A stretch of 64,000 nt of DNA, taken from contig NZ_OBDO01000004.1 of the NCBI RefSeq assembly GCF_900215145.1, positions 248,001-312,000 on the forward strand, in the 5' to 3' direction. The notes under the pieces were generated by a model. That model was not told the origin of the DNA and ran no database searches. It was given only the letters and a program-made list of their open reading frames with translations. Of this stretch, positions 1 to 8,700 are shown piece by piece (positions within the stretch are counted from its first letter, which is position 1; every line of letters begins with the position of its first letter). The translations under genes were made by a program, and so were the position numbers. This stretch comes from Geodermatophilus sabuli (lineage in GTDB: Bacteria; Actinomycetota; Actinomycetes; Mycobacteriales; Geodermatophilaceae).

Positions 1-575
1 AGCCCGCGCAGCTGGGCGAGGTTCGCGGCCGCGGCCTGGTCACCGGACGCGACCGCCGCCTCGGCCAGCACCGCGAGCAGGGCCCGCCAGCTCGTCATGG
101 CGAGCGTGTGCCGGTCGTTGACGGCCACCTGCCGGAAGTCCCCCGCCGGGGCGGTGGGATCGGTGAGCCCGGCGCGGGCGGTTACCTCGGTCCACAGCAG
201 TTCCAGGCGCGCGGCCGGGACGACGAACAGCAGGAGCGCCGGCCGCGCCGCCGGCAGCCGCCGCAGGTAGCCGACCGGCTGGTTCGCGGTGAGACCGGCG
301 TAGAACTTGGCCTCAAGCAGGAGCGGGGTGCTGCCGTCCTCGGCGACGCCGGCCAGGTCGGGGATGGATCCGTCGTCGGCGGCGGCCTGGACGTCGTAGT
401 GCAGGCCGACCGGCAGGTCGACGACGCGGCGCAGATGGTCCTCGAGTGCGCGACCGACTATCGGCGAGGTGCTCAGCACGTAGTGCAGGGCGTCGGTGGC
501 CACGTTCTCCGGATGTGCGGCTAGTCGGGTCACCAGGTAGCCGAACATGCCGGGAGCGTCGGACGGCAGCGTCAC
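1..575 (-). CDS. PD-(D/E)XK nuclease-like protein, C-terminus off the window
   Basis: An open minus-strand frame begins at a GTG (575-573) preceded by GGAGGA with a 5-nt spacer and runs off the left edge with no stop, leaving 191 codons. A motif typical of the PD-(D/E)XK fold is visible: I71-P-D73 followed by E88-A-K90 on a hydrophobic strand and a downstream Q99. Such proteins cut DNA or bind it as inactive nucleases, and small ones are frequent in defence islands. The alternative is a catalytically dead relative used for DNA binding. The missing C-terminus prevents a firmer family assignment. It is transcribed leftward, away from the XseA-like gene. Confidence 0.6.
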   Translation of the reverse strand, partial: MTLPSDAPGMFGYLVTRLAAHPENVATDALHYVLSTSPIVGRALEDHLRRVVDLPVGLHYDVQAAADDGSIPDLAGVAEDGSTPLLLEAKFYAGLTANQPVGYLRRLPAARPALLLFVVPAARLELLWTEVTARAGLTDPTAPAGDFRQVAVNDRHTLAMTSWRALLAVLAEAAVASGDQAAAANLAQLRG

Positions 576-1096
576 AGGGGTCCTCCGTGGTGGATGGCGC
601 CGGGTCCGGCGGCGAGCATGACGGCAGTCTGCGGGAGGCGCTGGGCGCGGACGCCGCCCCACGCCGACGCGCCGGCCGGTCCGTGGTCGGAGGTCGCGAC
701 GGGCCCGGTGTCGTCCGCGGTCGGTGACGGCGGGCGCCGGGCGGTGTGGTCCGCGTCCGCTGCTCGAGGTCGTGCCTCAGTAGTGGGCGAGCCCGGCTTG
801 GATGAGATCGCGCAGGTCCACCTTGAGCCCGAGCTGTCCGGGGCGTCGGCCCAGAGGGACTCGATGCTCGGCCTGGAGGTGTGCGTCTCGGCGGTGTCGT
901 TGACCGGCGGGGTTCTCGGCCGCCGGGGCCGTCCAGCGCGTCGGCGCACGCTTGGCAGAGTGCGGCCATGACCACGGCTGACGCCGATCCTCTTCCCGCG
1001 GCGACGCCCGACACCTTTAGCTCCACCAACCTCGCGATCCTCGCCGTCTGGGTCGGACTGGTCGCGGAGGGTTCCACCGCAGCCGCTGATGCCTGA
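576..1096. other. Gap with probable eroded coding sequence on the minus strand
   Basis: No gene here is convincing as it stands. On the minus strand one frame reads sensibly (GLKVDLRDLIQAGLAHY) and then hits TGA at 779-777. A single-base shift there would carry it into the frame that ends at 574-572, overlapping the next gene's GTG as GTGA. This looks like the 3' part of a frameshifted gene coupled to the PD-(D/E)XK gene. The DLIQAGL string recalls DNA-reader domains of restriction-linked proteins, but that is a guess. On the plus strand a 42-codon frame (968-1096) ends one base before the next ATG and has no ribosome-binding site. Confidence 0.3.
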
Positions 1097-2236
1097 ATGC
1101 GGGCGCACAGCGCCTTCGTCCCGGGCTCCGGCGACGTCACCCGCCTCCTGGTGACTCCCGCCAGCGAAGCCGACAAGGACGTCCTGCAAGACGCGCAGTC
1201 GGCCATCGAGGCCGCACTGGCCCGTCATGTCGGCCTTCGGCCGGGTGACCAGCACCGCAGCACTCTGCGGGTGGGGATCCAGCGGGCGTCGCAGCACCCG
1301 GCCCGGGCCCGACACGCTGAGCTCAGCGCAGCGCTCTACGAGGCGATCGCCGCGTCAGGAGTGGGCGCCAGCGGTGTGGACGACATGATCGCGATGCGCG
1401 ATGCCCTCAACCGGGGCCGCCTCGGGTTGGCTGGCTCAGCGTCTTGCGGACGGTACGACGTGATCATCGCCCCGGACATCAGTGAGGAAGAGCGCGTCGC
1501 ACTGGAAGGCCGGATGCAGTCAGTCGACAACGCCCTGCACGCCCGAGCCAAGCAACTCCGGCGGACCGGTCAGGCGGTCGACGGCGTCTACGTGAACAAC
1601 TACGCGCCGGTGGCCGCCGACCTGAGCACGGCGACCGCGCTCGCGCGCCTGCCGCGGGCACGTCAGTCGGAGGAGCACGACATCGTCGTCGGGGTCATCA
1701 CCCCGGGCGGCTCGGCGGCTCCGCGCGACGTCCTGGGCAAGCTAGAACAGCTGCCGGGCGTCAGCCTGCAGACGGTCACCGTGCGTCGCGGCGATCCCGC
1801 CCTCACGGCGACGATGGTGCGCGCCGTGGACGCCCTGTGTCTCAGCGCGCCCGCTGCCATCGTCGTCGACTACGGCGGCGGGGAGCGCGAGCAACTCGAC
1901 CAGGTGTTCGACGCCCTGCAGCTGGCGCTGGCCAACCGCAGCGTGCCGATGTACGTCGGCATCGGGCACCGCAACTACGAGCGAGCCCTCGACTCACCGC
2001 TCGTGCGCATGTGCGCCACCCCCGCCGACGCCGCGGAACTGTTCCGCATCGAGGTGCTCGACATCCCGCGTCGTCGTGCCGACCTCGTCGCTGGCGCGAG
2101 TGCGGACCTCCTCCTCGCCGTCGGCCACCCGGGGCGGTCGGCTCAGGTGGCGACCATGCTCGCTGGGCAGCTCGGACAGCTGGATCTCGAGTTGAAGCGG
2201 GCGCGCGACGCGCATGGGCAGCCCACCTCGAGCTGA
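1097..2236 (+). CDS. Exonuclease VII large-subunit (XseA)-like protein, catalytic residues altered
   Basis: This 379-residue protein resembles the core of the exonuclease VII large subunit. It has a hydrophobic strand leading to Y259-GGG (XseA has GRGGGS), an S-V-P-hydrophobic strand to G-I-G-H291 (XseA: VGHETD), then CATPADAAEL (XseA: APTPSAAAE). The N-terminal OB-fold and the long C-terminal coiled coil of XseA are not evident. The arginine of GRGGGS is tyrosine here and the aspartate of VGHETD is missing, so classic nuclease activity is doubtful. No XseB small subunit adjoins. The ATG follows a TGA directly with no clear Shine-Dalgarno, so a later start is possible. Known stand-alone XseA-like proteins occur near defence genes; a role here is inferred only. 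Confidence 0.6.
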   Translation: MRAHSAFVPGSGDVTRLLVTPASEADKDVLQDAQSAIEAALARHVGLRPGDQHRSTLRVGIQRASQHPARARHAELSAALYEAIAASGVGASGVDDMIAMRDALNRGRLGLAGSASCGRYDVIIAPDISEEERVALEGRMQSVDNALHARAKQLRRTGQAVDGVYVNNYAPVAADLSTATALARLPRARQSEEHDIVVGVITPGGSAAPRDVLGKLEQLPGVSLQTVTVRRGDPALTATMVRAVDALCLSAPAAIVVDYGGGEREQLDQVFDALQLALANRSVPMYVGIGHRNYERALDSPLVRMCATPADAAELFRIEVLDIPRRRADLVAGASADLLLAVGHPGRSAQVATMLAGQLGQLDLELKRARDAHGQPTSS

Positions 2237-2864
2237 GCCGCCTACGCGCCCCTCGCCCGACGACCTCGGACAGTCGGCCGCCAGCTGCCGTCCGGGTGGA
2301 CGGCGGTCTACGCCGCCGACGGTGACGCAGGGTGAACCGGCCGTCGGTCGAGTCGTGCCGCAGGAGCCGCAGGTGGAGCGCCCCGACTGCAGCGCTGACG
2401 AGATTGACGCGGGCAAGTTCTGGCGCGCGCGAGACGTGGCCCGACGCAAACCATGACGCCGGCGCAGGGTTGGCACGGCCGCAAGAGGTGGCATCAGCAA
2501 GACCCCGTGCCAATCCCGTGCAAGAACTCATCGACACTCACCGACACGCGTCAGCAGGTCGAGGTAGTCGGCGCAACGGCGCTGCCGCCAGTGCAGGCAG
2601 GCCCCGTCTGACCAGCGCCGACGATCGCACCGCGCACCGTCCGCACGAACCCAGCGTCGGTAATCACCTCCCTCGCCGTCTCCAGCACCGTCTCCGACGG
2701 TCCTACGGGTTCGGCTACCGCCTCAGCTCCTAGCGGTCCCCCGGTACGCCAGGTTGGTAGACACGCTCTGGCGCGGCCGTGCGCCGCCGACCGCGAGCGC
2801 ACACCGGCGACAGCAACCCCGGAGCCGATTGCGCACCCCCGACGTCTCGGCACGAGTGCCGTCC
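2237..2864. other. Non-coding gap with an inverted repeat
   Basis: I see no supported gene. A 9-bp perfect inverted repeat (TTGGCACGG at 2470-2478, CCGTGCCAA at 2505-2513) is followed by a partial extra copy of CCGTGC at 2516-2521. The arrangement resembles arm or core sites of a recombinase, or an operator. A weak minus-strand frame between about 2730 and 2551 has plausible codon use but no start signal. Confidence 0.35.
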
Positions 2865-3947
2865 ATGACCGAGCACAACAGCCCATCGCAGGACCATCAC
2901 ACCCCCTTCGCCCCGCCCCAGTCACGGGCAGGGGGCGCCCTCAGCGACACGACCGTCCAGCCCCCGGCGAGCTCCGCAGACACCGCCCGGGCCGCCACCG
3001 CACGCTGCCACCGCTGCAGCGACCCGGTCGGCCCCAGCCGCTACCGCGAGGCGACCGGACCGCTCTGCCGGCCGTGCGGCGAGCTGGCCCGGATGAGCCG
3101 CAAGCAGCGAGTCGCGCGGCTCCGCGACAACCCGACCGACGACCTCCTGCACCGCACCGCGCTCCTACCCCCCGACGTCGTCCGGGGCAGTCTCCGCGAA
3201 GCGTTCCCCTGGACGCCCAACGGGGACGTCGCCGGCCGCCTCGCCGCGCTGTCGACCGAGGTCCTGCAGTTCACCGCGCTCCGGTCGGGAGCCGACGCGC
3301 CGCTGATCGCCCAGGAAATCGGCCGCCGCGGCGCCGCGTTCACCCTCGCCGAGCAGGGCGGCTGGACCGACGCCGACCCACTGTCCGACAACTCCGTGCG
3401 GATGGTCCGGCAGGCACTCGAGTGCGACCAGACCCTCACCCTCGACCAGCTCAAGCAGATCACCGGCAGCCGGTTCTGCGACGGCATCGTCAGGCGCATC
3501 GCCGACCTGGACGACGCCACGGCCGCGCAACTGGCTGCGCAGGTCCACCTGTGGGAGGCGGAGCGGCTCGCCGCAGGGAACCTCACCCCCGTGTCCGCAC
3601 TCACCGCGCTGGCCGAACGAGGCCCGTCGATCGCCTGGATGGTGATCCGCGACCCCCGCGCAACCGCACAGACCATCGCCGCGATCGCGGAACACCACCG
3701 CGACCAGGCCTGGTCGCACGTGACCATCACCGCCCTCACGCACCCCAACGTGGACGTGGCGCTCCTGCCGGTGGCGCTGCTCGTCACGAGAGAGCACTCG
3801 CGTGCACGGATGCAGGGCTACCTTGACGCCCGCCTCGGCGTCGGTACCGCCGAACGCAGGATCGCCGACCGGGTCCAGGAGACGTTCCCCGGCACCCTGA
3901 ACGACCTCCTCGGCGTCGTGGCCGCGATCCACTCGACCCTCTGCTGA
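2865..3947 (+). CDS. Zinc-ribbon protein of unknown function
   Basis: The encoded protein is 360 residues from an ATG at 2865. The reading frame is open further upstream to 2754 but that extension is basic and proline-rich with poor coding character, so I chose the internal ATG. The disordered first 45 residues lead into a four-cysteine ribbon (CHRC about 20 residues before CRPC) and then an all-helical body rich in Ala and Leu. I recognise no family. The helical body looks like a repeat scaffold rather than an enzyme. A strong hairpin terminator follows 55 nt after the stop. Its position between an XseA-like gene and a Wadjet operon makes a defence or DNA-transaction role possible but unproven. 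Confidence 0.6.
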   Translation: MTEHNSPSQDHHTPFAPPQSRAGGALSDTTVQPPASSADTARAATARCHRCSDPVGPSRYREATGPLCRPCGELARMSRKQRVARLRDNPTDDLLHRTALLPPDVVRGSLREAFPWTPNGDVAGRLAALSTEVLQFTALRSGADAPLIAQEIGRRGAAFTLAEQGGWTDADPLSDNSVRMVRQALECDQTLTLDQLKQITGSRFCDGIVRRIADLDDATAAQLAAQVHLWEAERLAAGNLTPVSALTALAERGPSIAWMVIRDPRATAQTIAAIAEHHRDQAWSHVTITALTHPNVDVALLPVALLVTREHSRARMQGYLDARLGVGTAERRIADRVQETFPGTLNDLLGVVAAIHSTLC

Positions 3948-4001
3948 GTTCCGCGCCGGCGCGCCGCTCCCCCCTCAGTCCGAGCCGCCAACAGTTGACC
4001 A

Positions 4002-4039
4002 GCACGGCCTCGCATCCCGCGCAGGATGCGAGGCCGTGC
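4002..4039 (+). terminator. Strong hairpin terminator
   Basis: A perfect 16-bp stem (4002-4017 with 4024-4039) encloses a 6-nt loop, 55 nt after the stop of the zinc-ribbon gene. No T-run follows, as is common for actinobacterial terminators. Confidence 0.7.
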
Positions 4040-4258
4040 GGCTCAGGGGGCACAGCCAGGCCTTACGACCCGACGTCCGGGTGCTCAGTCGTGCCAAGGT
4101 CTGCAGCTGCCTGTGGCCCGCGGCCGTCCGGCTTCCTCGACGCAGGCAGGGACCGACAACTGGCCGTCCCCCACGCGGCTGACCGCCGACCAGCTCATTG
4201 CGCATCCACGACGACTGCGCACCGTTCCCACTCGTCAACCAATCCGAGCGGAGGACAC

Positions 4259-4654
4259 ATGAAGCTCAACGAGATCGGCCTCAGCACGCTGGCCGCGGTC
4301 AAGGCCGGCCTGACCCTGACCGGGGACATCCTGGGGTCCTTGAGGTGTGACTGTGGGAGCCAACTCGAGCAGGCTCTCGCGGCGGTGGCAGCCGAAGGCT
4401 GCGGCGCGGTCGTCTACCTGCGCGGGCACGAGGGGTGCGGCATCGGCCTCGCCCACAAGATCCGCGCCTACGCGCTACAGGAACAGGGGCTGGACACCGT
4501 CGCCAACACCGCCCTGGGACTTCCCGTCGACTTTCGCAACTACGGCGTGGGGGCGCAGATCCTCAGCGACCTCGGCGTCCGTGACGCTGCCGACCGACCG
4601 CTGATCCGCGAGCCAGGCAGGGCAAGCCGTCAGGCAGAGCCAAGTTCGGGCTGA
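4259..4654 (+). pseudogene. ribA: Remnant of GTP cyclohydrolase II (ribA)
   Basis: A 131-codon frame starts at an ATG with GGAGGA just upstream. Its middle is unmistakable GTP cyclohydrolase [14 protein letters not shown] (two of the three zinc cysteines), [20 protein letters not shown], then [12 protein letters not shown]. Intact enzymes have about 200 residues. Here the N-terminal strands with the first zinc cysteine (HSEC box) are replaced by an unrelated 20-residue leader. The C-terminal substrate loop (TNNP) is replaced by unrelated sequence after VRD. One arginine of the HEGRGIG box is cysteine. Catalysis looks impossible. The 3' end overlaps the convergent jetD stop by 25 bp. A short regulatory derivative with its own start cannot be fully excluded. 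Confidence 0.75.
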
Positions 4655-5724
4655 TCGAGCAGCCACTCCGGATGCTCCAACAGCAGCTCCAGCCCGACTG
4701 CCTCCTGGGCGAGCCGGTGCCCACCGGTGAGCACGGCGGCCGCGTCACCGGCCAGCGGTCCCAGCCACGCCGCGGCCGCGCCGGCGGCAGACTCTGCGAC
4801 GGCGATGGCCGGCGCCTTCCGCCCGTGGGCGAGCAGCGCGGTGTACAGCCGCATCACCGGCTGCACCGGAGGCAGGCCGGCGGCGGTCGCGGTTGCTGAC
4901 GCCATCGTCGGGATTTCCAGGCCTCGCAGGTCCAGGTCGCCGAAGTACTGGATGCGGGTTGGTACCGGCACCAGCAGCGGCACCGAGGCGACCGACGAGC
5001 AGAACTGCTGCCCGCCGCCGTAGCCCACCCACCGGGCTGAGCCGCCGGCTGCGGCGTGTGCGCGGGTGGCCTCCAGCAGGGACGCATACGTGTGGTGGTT
5101 CTCCGCGACCAGCAGCGTCACCTCACCGGTCGGGGCGCCGGGCACCCACTGGGCGGCGAAGGGCATCGGCACGGGGTGGCAGCGAAGCAGTTCCAGGGTC
5201 AGCGCGTGTGAGGTGAACAGGCGGCTGGCCAGCAGCGTGTCCAGCCGCTTCTCGTCACCAAACAGCTCCAGGCTCCGCTCCCGGACCGGGACGCTGATCC
5301 GGTCCGCGCCGCCGCGGCGGAGGAACTCGGCGACGACGTCGAGGACGGTGAACTCATCGGGCCGGCGGGCCATCGCCGCCGCCGGCTGCAGCGCGCTGGG
5401 CCAGACCCGGGTCCGGCCCTCCGGTGCCGTGCGGCGGCCCGCGGACGGGCGCCGCACCCACTGCGGCAGCGGTGGGGTGCTGCGGCGGTCGAAGTGCTCG
5501 CGGCCGCGGGGCAAGGCGGCGATGTCGCCCCTGTCGAGCTCGATAAGCGCGTCCAGCAGCTCCTGCCGGCCGGTGACCGAGGTGGCCAGCGACCGGTCGA
5601 AGTCGACGGCTGCCCGGTACAACACGTCCAGGTCGACGGTCTGCCGGCGGTGCGCGACGACGACGGCGGACAGATGGGCCGCCAGCGGGCTCAGCGCCGG
5701 GCTGGGAAGCGCGTCGGTGTTCAC
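4630..5724 (-). CDS. jetD: JetD, topoisomerase VI A-like nuclease of a Wadjet system
   Basis: At 364 residues it has the usual JetD length. The C-terminal half is a Toprim domain with the metal-binding glutamate in VAEN-HHT (E208) and the paired aspartates in [11 protein letters not shown] (D263, D265). The family signature LFGDEKRL sits at 155-161. In Wadjet, JetD is the dimeric nuclease that cuts small closed-circular DNA after extrusion by the JetABC motor. The GTG start overlaps the jetC stop by four bases (GTGA), so translation is coupled. It is the last gene of the operon and its stop overlaps the convergent ribA remnant. All catalytic residues I can check are present. Confidence 0.9.
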   Translation of the reverse strand: MNTDALPSPALSPLAAHLSAVVVAHRRQTVDLDVLYRAAVDFDRSLATSVTGRQELLDALIELDRGDIAALPRGREHFDRRSTPPLPQWVRRPSAGRRTAPEGRTRVWPSALQPAAAMARRPDEFTVLDVVAEFLRRGGADRISVPVRERSLELFGDEKRLDTLLASRLFTSHALTLELLRCHPVPMPFAAQWVPGAPTGEVTLLVAENHHTYASLLEATRAHAAAGGSARWVGYGGGQQFCSSVASVPLLVPVPTRIQYFGDLDLRGLEIPTMASATATAAGLPPVQPVMRLYTALLAHGRKAPAIAVAESAAGAAAAWLGPLAGDAAAVLTGGHRLAQEAVGLELLLEHPEWLLDQPELGSA

Positions 5725-8700
5725 ACAGGTGCTCCGGTGCGGGTGACGCGCACGCCGGTGATGCCCGGCTCGTCACCGTCAGGGTCGACCGCGGAGCCGC
5801 CGCGGGCGGCGACGGTGACGTACCGGCGGTGGCGCAGCGTGCCAGGGCTGTTGCGCAGCCGCAGCACGTTAGGGAACTGCCCGACCGCCCCGAAGTCCTC
5901 CACGCCGGTGGTGAACACCAGTTGGACACCGTGAGCGGCCGCGACGTCGCGCTGCAGCCGCAGGAGCTCCACGTGGCTGGCGGTGCCGAGCGGGTTGTCG
6001 AGCACCAGCGTTCCGCCGACGTGCCCCTGGCCTCGGTTGACCGCGCGCAGCCTGGCGAGGGTGCAGTACAGGGCGACGCAGACGGTGAGCTTCTCCCCGC
6101 CGGAGTACTTCCCCAGCATGGTGATGTCCAGCGGTTCCACGGTCAGCGAGCTGTTCGGCTTGAGCACGGTGACGGTGAACCCGCGCGGGGCGACGGCCTC
6201 GTGGACGCAGCGCTTGAGCAGCGACAGCCCCTCGGGCTTGGAGCCCTCGGCGACGATCTGCTCGATGACCGCGCTGATGCGGGCCCGCAGGTCGTCGTCG
6301 CTGCCGGGCTTGGTGAAGCGGATGGTGAGGAACTGCTGGTCCGACCACTCCCCGAGCGAGCCGGGCAGCTTGGAGTGCCGCTGCGCGCCGGCGAGGGTGG
6401 TGAACACGTCGGTGACAAGGGCCGCCACCTGGGTGACCACCAGAGCCTGGTCCTTGCCGATGTCGGCGAGCAGGCCCAGCAGCACCTGCCGGCGGTCCCG
6501 CAGGTTCTGGGCGCGGACGGCGGCGAACTCGGCCAGCTGCTCGGGGTCGTCCGAGAGGAAGCGCTCCTTGAGTGGGTCCTCGATGCCGGTGAACTTCGCC
6601 GCGGCGTCGCGGACAGCGTGCGCCGCGCGGCTGACCTTGCCGCGGGCGGTCTCCGCCGCGGCCTTCGCGCCGTTGAGCTCGCCGAGGGTGGCCTGGACCA
6701 GAGCCTCAGCGTCGTCGGTGCTGCCGAGGTACGGGCCGACGATCAGCGGCGTGCTGTCGGCCGCTTCTGGCGCGTCCAGCGGCGCCGGGCCGGCGGCATC
6801 GCGCAGCCGCTGCACCTGCTGGCCGAACACGCCGGCGAAGGAGCTCGCCTCCAGCGCCTTCGCGCGGGCGTCCTCAGCCTCCCGAGCCAGCGTGGTCGTG
6901 CGCGTGGATGCCTCCGTGGCAGCTGCGGCGTACCGAGCGGCCTGCTCGCGGGCGTCGGCGGCGTCGACCGGTTCCCGCTCCAGTTCAGCGGCGCGACGCT
7001 CACGCTCGCGGACGGCCGCGGCGTCCCGCACCGCCGCCTCGGCGGCCTTGACCTCCGCGTCGGCGCGCCCGACCTCCTCCGACGCCGTCGACGCCGTCTC
7101 GCGGGCGGCGGTGAGAGCGTCCGCGCGGCGACGGACGTCCTGCCCCTCGGGTCGAGTCAGCAGCTCCCCCGCCAGGTCGAGGACGTCAGTGGGCACGCCG
7201 GCGAGCTGGCGGGCCGCTTCGGCCTCGCGGGCGATCTGCCGCGCCAACCGGTCGGCGAGGACGGAGTTCGCCGTGACCTGTGCCCAATCGCTGTCGGCGG
7301 TCGCGAACCGGCTCTGCAGCGTGGACAGCGGCACCGAGATGTCGTCAGTCACCTCACCGGCGCCGGCGCGCTCGGCGGCGGGCGTCCCCCCGAGCAGGGT
7401 GATCGCGGCGGCGTCCTCGCCGTAGCGGACCGCGGTGGCCCGCGCGGACGCGGCGCGCTCGGTCGCGGCGGTGTGCAGCTGCTCCTGCTCGGTGGCCTCT
7501 GCTCCCAGCTGCTCGGCATGACCGGTGAGGTCGGTGACGGTCGCGATGAGTTCGTCGAGCTCGGCGCGCAGCCCTGGCAGGGTGGCGACCTGCGCGGCGA
7601 GTCCGGTCAGCCGCGCCAGCCGGCCGCCGAGGTCGGTGAGCAGGGTGCTCAGCTGCATCTCGGTGGCGGCGTCGGCCCGGTCGTCGTCGTCGAGGGCGGT
7701 GGCCTGCGCGGCGAGGTCAGCCAGCTCGCCGTCGAGGCGGTCGACAGCCTGCTCTGCTTCGCGCAGTTCGGTGGCCAGCGCGTCCAGGTGACCGGCCGGG
7801 CAGTCGGTGAGCAGCTTCTGCAGCTCGGCGGCGAGTTCCCGGTCGGCGCGGGCCTGCGCGGTCCAGGCCAGGATCGCTTGCTCACGGCTGCTGCCGCGCC
7901 GCTCCCGGTCGGCGCGGTCGGTGTCGGCGGCCCCGGCGTCAAACAGGGCCGCAGTCGGTGCGGCCACCGCCCAGCCCGCCGGTGCCGCGTGGACGGCGGC
8001 TTCCAGCTGCGCGGCGGTCGCGACGGGCACGTGGGCGACGGTGGTCAGGGCCGGGTCGGTGAGCACCTGCCGGGCCGGGCCGAGATCGTCGCCGGTGACG
8101 ACAACGCCGGCGGCCAGCGCCGCCAGCGCAGGGGTCCGCAGCGCGGCGGTGCGGCTGCCGTCGTCGAGGACTTGCCGGAGCAGGTCCCAGCCGGGGCGGG
8201 CGGTGATCCCGGCGGCGGTGAGCGCGTCGGTAACCCGCTGGGCATCGCGGGTGGTGGGCAGGAAGCCGGTGGTGGCCAGCGCGTCGAGGGCCCGGATGTC
8301 CTCGGCGGCGTCGACGCCGGCGGCGATGACGGCCGCGTCGGCGTCCGTGGCCGCCCGGGTCAGCGTGGCCTGCAGTCGGACCGGATCGGCCCACAGGTCG
8401 ACGGGAATGTCGGCGTCGAGCTGCAGCAGCTCGTGCAGCCGGTCGTTGGCGGCGAGCGTCGCGGCGCGGTTGGCCAGCTTACCGTGTTCGGTCGCGAGCG
8501 CGGCCCGTTCGCTGTCCCAGGCGCTGCGGCGGCCGGTGGCGGCGCGGCGCTGCTCGGCCAGCACGCTGCGCTCGTCGATACGGGTCGCGCGGGCTGCCCG
8601 CACGTCCGACAGACGGGTCGTCGCCGACTCCCGCTTGGCGGTTACCGCGGCGACGTGCTCCGACGGGTCGGTGTCCGTGCTGGGGAGGTCTCCGGCGGCG

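Noticed and set aside
2551-2730. Minus-strand coding-like stretch
   Set aside because: Plausible codon use over about 50 codons but no start, no ribosome-binding site and no recognisable family.
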